Source: Triglochin maritima
Taxonomy: Eukaryota; Streptophyta; Magnoliopsida; Alismatales; Juncaginaceae
Assembly: GCA_963682175.1 (NCBI GenBank)
Contig: OY821789.1
Coordinates: forward strand, 5,270,001-5,334,000
DNA: 64,000 nt
Direction of reading: 5' to 3'
Part shown: positions 46,813 through 56,186 of the stretch, piece by piece
Numbering within the stretch: position 1 is the first letter of the stretch
Layout of the letters: every line of letters starts with the position of its first letter
Translations under genes and position numbers: made by a program
Notes under the pieces: model-generated
The model's database searches: none
The model's input: only the letters and a program-made list of their open reading frames with translations
What the model was told of the DNA's origin: nothing

Positions 46813-48140
46813 TTTTTTTTTTCAAATCGAATAAAACTAAAGTCAAGATGGAAGGAAGAAAATGTCAACAAATCAAGGGGGAACTATTTACTAACGTCGT
46901 TTCCCCACCAACCCACTCCTAGTGTGAACCATCGACTCTTTTGGATGCTCGACCGCACTTTTGTTGTTTCCACTTCTTCAGCCTCAAATATTGTGATTCT
47001 CCCTGACGTGGGGGAATTGGTGATGAGGATTAGGGTGATGGATTCAAAATCGGGATGCCAACTGGCCTCGTTGGGGTAGAAATTGCAAATTGGATTTCAG
47101 TGGCGAGAGTTAGGGTTCGGTCGAGGAAGAATGGGGGGGGGGGGGGGGGGGGGGAGGGAATGTGGGGTTTAGCCAAATTAGGGTGATTTTGGGGATTTGG
47201 TCGAGTCTAAATTTCTGACATGGTTCAACTCAGGTTCGACTTAAATGTCCATTGGAAATTTATTTGTATTCAGCTTAATAACCTAAACTAAACTTAACAA
47301 CCTCCGTTAAGTAACCGATCAGTACTAACCAGCCAACGATTTCGTCACGCCGTTGACAGAGTGCACACAACATAGGTCATTTGTCGGGCCCACAGATAGC
47401 CCAAAGGTATGCAAGCAATAATGTTCAAAATATATGTGCACATAAGTAAATAATGAAAACGCTAGTGTATTTCGGTCATTGTACACATTTTGAGGTGTAC
47501 CCAAGCAAATTAGCCACTTACATCAGAGTTAAGGTCAAATCAGAGTAAGAATTCTTCGAACAGTAAGTGACAGGAAATTAGCTATTATCTGAAAACATAA
47601 AATGAACCATGGACATGTGGTTGTGAATGGGAAAATATGTTTGCTTAGTGGAGATGTAGCAGACATGAAGCCGACTGGTCACAATGTTGCCATCGTTTTT
47701 ATCTATCAAACTAGTACTGCAAATTATGTACCCTTATTCGAAAGCATGATTTCGACCACAAAGAATATAAGATTTTCAAATAAATTCAAATTGACCCATA
47801 TTACAAATTCCTTGGAATGCAAATGTCAGCATTTTCCTCATCTAAAAGAATATTAATCATGATAAGTAGAATAAGGTTCGCAGGACAAATATTACAGTAT
47901 GTTTGGATTTTCCTGCTAGTTCATTTGTGTTGTTATTTAAGATATAGAGCCTGAACGTCTCATTCATATGTGAGTTCGTTGAGGTGGTTATGGGTTCATG
48001 TCTCTACCTAACCGCCCACTAGTCCACTTTTTCGATGAAAAAGGACACAAAAAACGAAAAAAAACTGAGTTATTCAATTAAGTGATTGACAAACTAAATA
48101 TTTAAAATAACTTAATCATTGTAAATATGAACAAAAAAGT
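46813..48140. other. Intergenic DNA, possibly a decayed Mutator-like element
   Basis: A run of 22 G lies at 47133-47154. Sequence near 47300-47350 (CCGTTAAGTAACC, GCCGTTGACAGAG) and GTACCCAAGCAAATTAGCC at 47499-47517 recall the interior and termini of the Mutator-like MITE at 17378-18074. No matching second end was located. An 84-codon frame at 47602-47856 is not supported. Confidence 0.4.
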
Positions 48141-48141
48141 C

Positions 48142-48149
48142 TGATACCA
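48142..48149 (-). other. Met-tRNA primer-binding site adjacent to an LTR
   Basis: The minus strand reads TGGTATCAGA immediately after the LTR end TCCTACA and a single G. This is the common plant initiator-Met-tRNA primer site. Confidence 0.6.
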
Positions 48150-48150
48150 C

Positions 48151-49250
48151 TGTAGGATTTCTTACCATATACTTGTGTATGTTTTAAAAAAATTAAAAAA
48201 CATTTAGGATCGATTTTCATATTTTTCAACAATTTTACATGCATGAAATTCCTTATTGTATTTCAATATATGTAATTAACTATTTAATATTAAAATATGT
48301 AGAAAAGATCATGCCTATGAGATTATTGAATCTCTTTTACCAATAAGGAGATGTGTTGCATGTCAGATCGCATCGGAATTCCTCTAAGTGTTTACCAAAC
48401 TCTAAACAAGATTAAAGATCGAAGCTAACCAATCAATCTCAAAATCAAGGCTAGAATCTAGCTAATTACCCATTTGATGCTCCTGAGAATTTAATCTCTT
48501 AAACACTCAACTAACAAGGAAATTTTTGGATGAATTTGGTGGAGAAATATGGAGAGAAGAATTTTGGATTCATATATCTCAACAATGGGGAGATGAGGGA
48601 CCTACTTATAGGGCTTCATCCATCCCACATCATGTGTAACCCATTTACACATAATCTATTGTTTTTAGCTCCCAAAAACTAATCATATTTCGACACGTAT
48701 CTATCCATTAACCTCCTCTGACCGAATTGGAACAATTCCAACCCATGATCAAAAAAATTCTCTTATTAATTCAAGTAAAATCGTGTAGATACGGTCGACC
48801 ATTCGATTGTAAAATCGACACTTTTGACTGGAATGTGTTCCTAGTCAGTCGACCGAATCCCTACCAAGAAAGGTCCTGATAATTTCAGTCGAATCACAAC
48901 CCACACCGGTAGACCGTTTTAAAATAGAAAAAGTTCCAGTTATTTTCGACCGAGAACCACACGTCCAGCCGGTCGACTGTTTCCGAATTTAAAAGTTATT
49001 GTTAAATTTGATCGACCGATTCCCGAAAACCGTTTGACCGTTTTTTTTACTGTTTTTGACTTTATCAAATTTTAAATCAATATCAAACAAAATATGATTT
49101 ATGGGGTTTTAGCAAACTTGTACATTATAATGTTGCGGATCACATTATATTATTTAATATATTATCATATATAATGTCAAACATTATACTACATAATATA
49201 TACACATCTTATATAAATTTATTTGATATTCTAACCATGTCATTCTTACA
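48151..49250 (-). mobile_element. LTR remnant of a third palindrome-bearing family
   Basis: On the minus strand it runs from TGTAAGAA (49250) to a TCCTACA end (48151) and is followed by a Met-tRNA primer site. It is thus a 5' LTR whose internal region has been lost or has decayed beyond recognition. The sequence is otherwise unlike the other palindrome-bearing LTRs. No TSD could be paired. The upper boundary is an inference from the TGTARGA inverted ends. Confidence 0.55.
48792..49040. repeat. Degenerate CGGTCGACC array
   Basis: About eight eroded copies: CGGTCGACCA, CAGTCGACCG, CGGTAGACCG, CGGTCGACTG, TGATCGACCG, CGTTTGACCG. It is older and more decayed than the other arrays. Confidence 0.7.
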
Positions 49251-49908
49251 ACATATTGATTTTAGTTATTTTACCATATGTACATCAATACATCATATAA
49301 AATATAAAATTAAATTTTTTGTTTCCCAATTATGTGGGGGTAACTTATAGGATAATCTTTGTTTTAGCAACTTAAGACTATTTTCTCATGATTTAGAACA
49401 AAACACATTACCGTTTACTATTATTTATTTCACATATATAATTTAGTATAATCTTTATTGCTGGTTGAGAACCCTGTGCTGCTATCTATCGTGATATTTT
49501 TTCTTACCTGAAATCAATTTAGTATATAATTTAGTATCTATCGTGATATTTCACATATATAATTTAGTATAACCTTGTCTACTAGTGCCACCTGAAATCT
49601 ATACGCCTATAACCTAACTAGTAGCTACTACATGAACACCAAATCTTATGTTTCATGTTGGTTAAGGATGCGATGCGAACAAATAGTACATATCTGTGTT
49701 TGGGCTGCAAATAAACAATAATAGATACAACCATAAAGCTGTAACGCAGCGAAAAAAACAAGCATTACAAATCAAGCTTCAAATTAAGATGTGATGTAAA
49801 AGCAGAATCTAGTGTTCACCAAATGTTTTTTCTAAGATAACCGATGGTCCTATGAAAACATAAATTGGAAAACCACAGCTAAAATTGCCGAGTAAAAAAT
49901 AGACATCA
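49251..49908. other. 3' flank of thioesterase gene copy A
   Basis: AT-rich. The 150 bases nearest 49908 match the 3' untranslated sequence of the paralogous gene, which in that copy is split by the Copia element. Confidence 0.6.
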
Positions 49909-52826
49909 TCAATTGAGCTCTGAACAGATGAACTGAACCAGCTTTGATTTTAAATCAGATGGGATGCGAATTGGACGACCAGCTCTGTCAAGCCAGACTG
50001 CAGTTGCTTTTGCTTCCGAGATTGGCTTAATATGCAAATGTATCAAGAACATCATCTCATAGTCAGAACCCAAAAAATGATTATGTTCGTATTTGGGATG
50101 AAAGACTAAGCTGAGGAAAACCTACCTCTAGGTTGGGGAGCTTGAAGATCAAATGTTCGAATAACATACGCACAGCGGAGGTACCTGAGACCCTCACCTT
50201 CACAACAAACCTATCACCGCTCTGGCTGTGCAAGATGTTTATAATCATTAGTTGCAGTCTAAGTAGATTAGAAAAAATAATGCTGACTACCTACATAAAT
50301 CCGGAGAGCGCAAATTATCAAAACAGAGACAATATCGTTCAGGCAAGCGACCCATCTGACAACAAGGTTTTGCTCAAGGAAAAAAATCCAGGGACAAGAA
50401 ATGTCTCATAGGAAAATGAAAGAAAGGTGCAGCAGGTCATAGAGTAGATATGAATGCATAAAGCACAATAACTGAGTTTCGTACTCTTAAGGGTGCTAAG
50501 AATTTGAGGGACAGATCTGACAATGCAAGCGACTCCCCAGTAAGGCGAACATCATCTGCACTTATACCAATTGCTTCGAGAAACTCATGACGACCTAAGT
50601 AAAGGCACTTATCAGATAGATGATCTACACCAAAGCAGCTCAATCCCAGATTAATTAGATTAGGCTAGAAATTATCAGATCAGATAATTTAACTTTTAAA
50701 ATTCAAAACCAAGACAGGTGAAGAAATACTAGCATATACCAGATCTTCTTGAATTTAAAATGACTAGTGGTGCTTGCTGGCTTTCCTTGTTGACTTCCAA
50801 GGCTATTCGCAGGCATTGAACTCTTCTCTCGAAGTCCCAGGCTTGGAAGAACTAGTTGAAGTCTTCGCTTTCCACTACGCTTGAAAGAGCGATTGCACTA
50901 GCTAACTACTATGCAACTACTAGAACTATAAACTCTAATCTGCAAGCACCCTTGGTTGCGATTTCTACACCAGCCCCTACATGTACTACCGGAAATGGAC
51001 CTACTCAAGTTCCTGCACCAGGATCTTCAATACTTGAACCGTAGACTACAATAACTGGTTCCGTATTCGATCATACACTCGTTCGGTTGGTTGATGCAAA
51101 AAAGTCTAAGCCTTGTTTTTAGTCGTTGATGGTTACGTATGCAGGGAGAATCCAACACAAGTACAAGTAGACCCTGCCTAAGTGGTTGATCCGGTTCACC
51201 GAGCGGATGCTCTGCCAGAGGCACCTACTCCCACACCAACCAAAAAACTGGATCCTGATAGGCTGATTATGATCCCCATAATGCTTTCACCGCTGCTTCA
51301 TCCAATCATTCATTTGAGCTATCATGCCTACCCGAACGATTACCAAGCCCAGCCGCCTGGAGTTCACAATAGATGCTTGAGTGAAGTCAAAATGATATGG
51401 ATTGCCGATAAACCCCTTTATATGATATGTCGTTGCTGCTTCATGCGCTCAATCCCTTTCTGCTAGCAACCAAGTCATCGCTAAATTCGAAGACTCACAG
51501 AATAGCTAAGCGACTTTCGACGTTCTATTAACATCAAAGTTTTCCTGACTGCCTAAATAAAGCCCCAGACTCAAACTTAATTTCGTCCATCGTGTCTATC
51601 ATCAGGAACAAGATCTTGCGCATGAGTTGAGACGTGTGAACAATGATGCCAGTACACAGCTCACGCGCTTGGAGTACGCATGGACGCGGCTGGCGTTAGC
51701 GGCAACAATGTACGAGATCTGGAATTAGCGGAACGCTCATCTTTGAGGGCCATGTCTACTCGGGCGGTGCTGGACCGAGTGACTGCCACCATGCGGATCA
51801 AGGGACCGATGGTGAAAAAGTTTCAGGAGAATGTTGCGGCTCACTTGTTAGCGGAGACTCATTGCTGCTTTCAACCCAGAGGTTTCTTAATCATGACTGG
51901 TCCGGGCTCTTGGTCACTCATTGCTGCCGTGTCTCATTCTGTGCTCCTACTCACTGGCCCACTTGCCCCACTTGTTGTTCGACCACTTGCCCCACTTGCT
52001 ACTTCGCTTCCGGGTATCATTAAATCGTTGAGATTTTAGCTTTTCGTTGGACATGATTTTGCAACACTTCATACTCTTCGTTAGACTACATGATACTTTT
52101 CTTTTTAATATATAAAGTTTTTCCCTTCTCTTAGTAACTTGTAATTGCCATGGAAAAAAGCACAAGGGAACTAGATATAACAGTTCCATTATTGCCTTTC
52201 ATGCAAATCCTCGTGAATAGACTCTATAATTAATTAAATCAGATAATTGTCCACACTCCAAAGGGACAATATGCTCATCATGTGAACATCTTCGTTAGGT
52301 CTACATGATGGTGTTCTTGTGGTTTTATGAAAAGATTTGGCAATTTAGAGATTCCATTGTCGTATAATTTCTCCTTATTACAACTTATTGTGCGGTCTGT
52401 CAGCATTTTGAGTTTGTGGGTCTACCTGCTTTTTCTTAAGCATTATATTGCAGCTACAAAAAAAAGGAGTCCTAACTAGTAAAGGATATTTTCTTATCGT
52501 CTACATATGCCACTCCTATTGATGGATACATCATCTATTTCTCACTAAAACCTAATCCGGTAACAATTCCAAGTTCCTGTATGGTACCGAAATCCTAGAA
52601 TTAATACGTCAGCCACCAAGGAGTATATTTCTGAAGCTACAACAATGCAACATTCACGGTTATCAAATCAAGCAGCCACTTAATCGACAACATATTCACG
52701 CAAATTTATCAATCACAATGCAATGACCAATCGAGAAACATCAACCGAAAGGCCCTTAAAAATCGACTAGACGATCATTACCAGAGCAAGGCTAAAAGTT
52801 GTCTTTCGATGAGTAAACCGAAAGAA

Positions 52827-52881
<55 letters not shown>

Positions 52882-53285
52882 AGAAGAAGAACCCTAGGGT
52901 GGAAATAAAAAGGGCCGAAGGTAAGGAAATGCTCACCATGCTGACAATAACTGGCGTAGACGGCATTATTAACAACCCCATACTGATCGAGCTCGTAATC
53001 CCGCACTTTAAGCTCCGTCTCGAAGAACTCCCTCATCCTTTGCAAACATGTACACCAACCAAAAAGATGAAATCTTTCTTTGGGGTTTTATAGTTTGAGA
53101 GGGGAAAAGAGAAAGTACTATTTGCCTCCCGGAAGGTCGAAGGGAGGAGAGGTCTGGGAAGCGGCGGTCCGGAGGCGAACGGCGTGGGGAGTAGTGAGGT
53201 GGAATTGGGTGGGGCGGAAGACGGCACGTGGGAGTGGGGGGAGCACGTGCGCAGGGGAGACTAGACGAGAGACGTGTGACGCCAT
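49909..53285 (-). CDS. Acyl-lipid thioesterase copy A; transit-peptide region separated by an in-frame stop
   Basis: Exons 2-4 (50594-50485, 50221-50126, 50025-49909) equal copy B in length, 110, 96 and 117 nt, and are open. Exon 1 begins MASHVSRL at 53285 and encodes a plastid-transit-like leader, but TAG at 53118 stops it after 55 codons. The catalytic part resumes in frame from ATG 53036 ([20 protein letters not shown]) to the donor at 52937. The hotdog core [20 protein letters not shown], with the Asp and Asn typical of 4-hydroxybenzoyl-CoA-type thioesterases, is intact. From 53036 the product would be 140 residues without a plastid leader. Intron 1 is 2.34 kb, with a GAA microsatellite and unrecognised, possibly retroelement-derived sequence. 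No GT-AG junction that rescues the stop was found. It could be a pseudogene or a shortened isoform. Confidence 0.75.
50640..52760. other. Interior of thioesterase A intron 1, unrecognised insertion-like sequence
   Basis: 50750-52030 has higher GC content than the flanks and many broken frames rich in Pro/Thr, suggestive of decayed retroelement coding sequence. No motif allows naming. Copy B's first intron is only about 220 bp, so most of this length was gained in copy A. Confidence 0.5.
52825..52891. repeat. GAA/AGG microsatellite
   Basis: Tandem AAG/AGG triplets in the first intron of thioesterase copy A, within 50 bp of the exon. They cause poly-Lys and poly-Phe/Leu spurious frames. Confidence 0.95.
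53086..53092 (-). promoter_or_regulatory. TATA-like motif between leader and catalytic part of copy A
   Basis: The minus strand reads AAACTATAAAACCCC about 50 bp upstream of ATG 53036. The promoter of copy B has the similar GAAACTATAAAAAAAACC. It could initiate a leaderless transcript. This is inference only. Confidence 0.35.
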
Positions 53286-53377
53286 GATGGGAAGGGAGGA
53301 GATTGGCATCGCCGGCGAGTGCCGCATTTTGTTGGTTTTATCGCCTTGCTCAGCTAACTAGCTAACTTACGTGTCGA

Positions 53378-54183
53378 TGTTGTGTGAGGATCTAAGATGC
53401 ACTAGCACGACACAGATTACACGCACCACGAAATATAAAATATTAACGGCAGAATAATAAGTTCTGATTCTCTCGCAATCTCAACGCAACAAGTAAACAC
53501 AAATAAGATGAAAAAGCAAGCAATCACACAACACACCTGAAGCAAACCACGACACACGTGATTTTACAATGTTCGGCAAGATGCCTACGTCCTTGGGGGG
53601 TCTTTTGCGGGTTTCCTTTCCTTGAAGCTCTTCTCAAACAAGAGAAGTCTCTGAGATTACAAACGATTGGAAGCAATATGTCTCTCAAAGCACTCTAGAT
53701 CTCTCTCTAGCCTAATCTCTCTCAATGAAATAAGTATTGTATGTTGTGTTACAAGATCATGACAAAAAACCTATTTATAATGGGTTAAATTCGTACAGAG
53801 AATAATTCAGATCGTGCATAACTGCCTGAAAACGGTCGACCGGAATTCCCCATCGGTCGACCGATCTTCTGTTAGTTCGCGTAACTGCCTTCATTCGGCC
53901 GACCGCTCGCCCCAAGCCATTCGATCGTTCCGCGTTGCTGAATAACGCCTGAAGCTCCTGGACGTTTTCGGTCGACTGCGTGTCCAACACCGGTCGACCG
54001 ATCTGCATGTTGTTGCAACTCCTGTCGTTTTTCGGTCGACCGAATTCCTAGAACCGGTCGACCGATCCTTGATCTGTTCCGAGTCCCGTGGCTCCTGGAG
54101 TAATTCGGTCGACCGTGACTTAAGTTCCGGTCGACCGATTCTCCCAAAATTCTTGTATCAACAATTATAAACCAATTCCAACA
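53378..54183 (-). mobile_element. Solo LTR (0.8-kb palindrome family), 806 bp, TSD GTCGA, in the copy A promoter
   Basis: Bounded by TGTTGTGTG and TTCCAACA, with perfect GTCGA duplications (53373-53377, 54184-54188). Its near end is only 92 bp upstream of the first ATG of thioesterase copy A. It is the same family as 6385-7212 and 23448-24416. Confidence 0.93.
53833..54137. repeat. CGGTCGACCG paired-palindrome array
   Basis: Includes pairs around 53833/53853, 53968/53990, 54033/54055 and 54106/54128. The last pair encloses ACTTAAGT. Confidence 0.9.
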
Positions 54184-54298
54184 GTCGAGTCCCCGGTAAG
54201 TAGTGTAGTGTGGTTACGATGAGCCAGATGTCGAAGGTTCGAATTCTGTTCTGCACGTCAAATGTTCTAGTGTAAACAGTGTAGACCACTTGTCGTTT

Positions 54299-54657
54299 TG
54301 TTGAGAAAATAGTCTCACATTGTTAAACACAAAAGGTGTACAACACTCTATAATAGAGTTGGATCCACTACCATTCACCTAAGTGCTTAGGTTTTGTTGA
54401 GGTGGTGGACCAACCAAAAATTTAACATGGTATCAGAGCAGGTTGATTGACCTGTGGGGCTCACTCCAACATATATTGTTCACGCGTAGACACGGAGAAA
54501 AATTATCCCGGTCACGCGTGCGGGGGAGTGTTGAGAAAATAATCTCACATTGCTAAACACAAAAAGTATACAACACTCTATAATAGAGTTGGATTCACTA
54601 CCATTTACCTAAGTGCTTAAGTTTTGTTGAGGTGGTAGACGAACCAAAAATTTAACA
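54299..54657 (+). mobile_element. TRIM (terminal-repeat retrotransposon in miniature), 359 bp
   Basis: Two 129-bp direct repeats (54299-54427 and 54529-54657) begin TGTTGAG and end TTTAACA. Directly after the first is TGGTATCAGAGCAGG, a Met-tRNA primer site, and before the second is the purine tract GTGCGGGGGAG. The 101-bp interior is non-coding. The repeats differ at several positions, so insertion is old. Flanks CGTTT and CGAGT do not form a clean duplication. The LTR start is like that of Katydid-type TRIMs. Confidence 0.9.
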
Positions 54658-54662
54658 CGAGT

Positions 54663-55821
54663 AGAATCACAACCTGCCTATAATCTAAGTAGAAGTGGTT
54701 ACCGGAAAAAACTAGCTACTCATCGTCTACGACAAAATGTGTCATGGGTTGGTTCAATGTCATGTTCAACACCAATGACCAAATCATGTACCACAAATTA
54801 ATTCCAACTCTTTACGAGAAATTGGAAAATGTAAATGAGGTAATTTACAGTAATCTGTACGATAGTAGGTGTTTTTAAATTTTCAAATCGTAACATTTTA
54901 CTTTTTACTTATTGTAAACCGTAAGATGCTCGTTATTACTCTTTAACTATTTTTGTGTAGTTTACCCAGAACACTCCTAGTTGTATCTTACTATTACATC
55001 CGGTTCAAATTCGATGTTAAATTTGATTCAGATCTTGTATCTCCTCATCTCCTTGGTTGTTTTGTAACTGCCCCTAATACCAAATTGTTGCATGTATCTT
55101 CTTGAAACTCTTGGACTCTGAACTCTCGCTTTTGTGGCCTTTACTTGATTTTGTTGTCATTATTTGATGGATCGTCTCCTTAGAATGTAACAAAAAACAA
55201 CAAGAATCGAAGAACTTAAGCTAAAGATTTTTATATAAAATAAACAACTGAAGCTAAACTTCAGTAACCAATTCAATTGCCTAAAGCTGAAACGAACGCA
55301 CGTGGACCCTTGGATCCAACTTACACGGCACCCTCGAATTTGGGGCCCATTTAAATCTAGCATCAGCAGCCGTTCGATCACACTTGAACGGGTCCGTGAT
55401 CCGACCCGACTAAAAGGTTAACGATTTGAACCAGTGAACCGTAAACAACCGATGTTGCCACCCAATCCGCCAATCGTGGATTGTTTGACAGTTTTCGGTT
55501 CTTGATAACAATTCAAAACTAATTTACTGTTATTGATAACATACACATTACATTAACAAATTTCACTTAACATAATTTAGCATAGCATAATCTTACAACA
55601 CATGGTAAAGATTAGTGTTAGACGCGTTGACCAGTTCAGTACGTACCGTTGGGTGTAACAAACAGTAACCAAAACAATAAATATTAGTGGATAAAGTTGT
55701 TTTGCATACAGGGGTGTAACAACACTTCCCTGAAACATTAAGCACACAAAGCAAACTTCCAATTAAAATTTGAAATACAGAATATAGTGAAGACCCACAA
55801 CTGAAATTGCTGCTTAGAAAA
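54663..55821. other. Intergenic DNA and distal 3' flank of thioesterase copy B
   Basis: No ORF was recognised. The last 60 bases before 55821 resemble the 3' untranslated region of thioesterase copy A and continue, beyond the Copia element, at 60750. Confidence 0.6.
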
Positions 55822-55826
55822 TAAAT

Positions 55827-56052
55827 TGTTAAAAGAAGAAGACCGTTGAAGACAATTTAAGGTAGAAGCTTACCAATGCACCCGATTAGCATGCCCAAGA
55901 CAACGATTGTAGTCTCCCAGGAAGACAATAAATAAAGCCAAACGGCTACAAATCTCTGTATAAATACTCATGTACTCAAACAATCAAATACAACAAAAAT
56001 ATACACTCTTTCTCTTCTTCCTCCCAAATTCATCATCGTCACAAGTTTAATA
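55827..56052 (+). repeat. 5' LTR of the Copia element
   Basis: 226 bp, with a TATA box near 55960 and CT-rich sequence after it. One base differs from the 3' LTR. Confidence 0.95.
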
Positions 56053-56063
56053 TGGTATCAGAG
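56053..56063 (+). other. Primer-binding site, initiator Met-tRNA type
   Basis: TGGTATCAGAG directly follows the 5' LTR without a spacer. Confidence 0.9.
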
Positions 56064-56186
56064 TGCTGATCTATACGCCTCAGATCTTCCCACATCTCAT
56101 CATAGGCCTCACCTCATCCAAGGGGGTTGAAGGTCACCGCACACCCACATCCTAACCCAAGGAGGAAGAGAACAACAAAAAAAAGA

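Noticed and set aside
52767..53093. Poly-Lys and poly-Phe/Leu frames
   Set aside because: Translations of the AAG/AGG microsatellite in a thioesterase intron. Only the conserved exon part is real.
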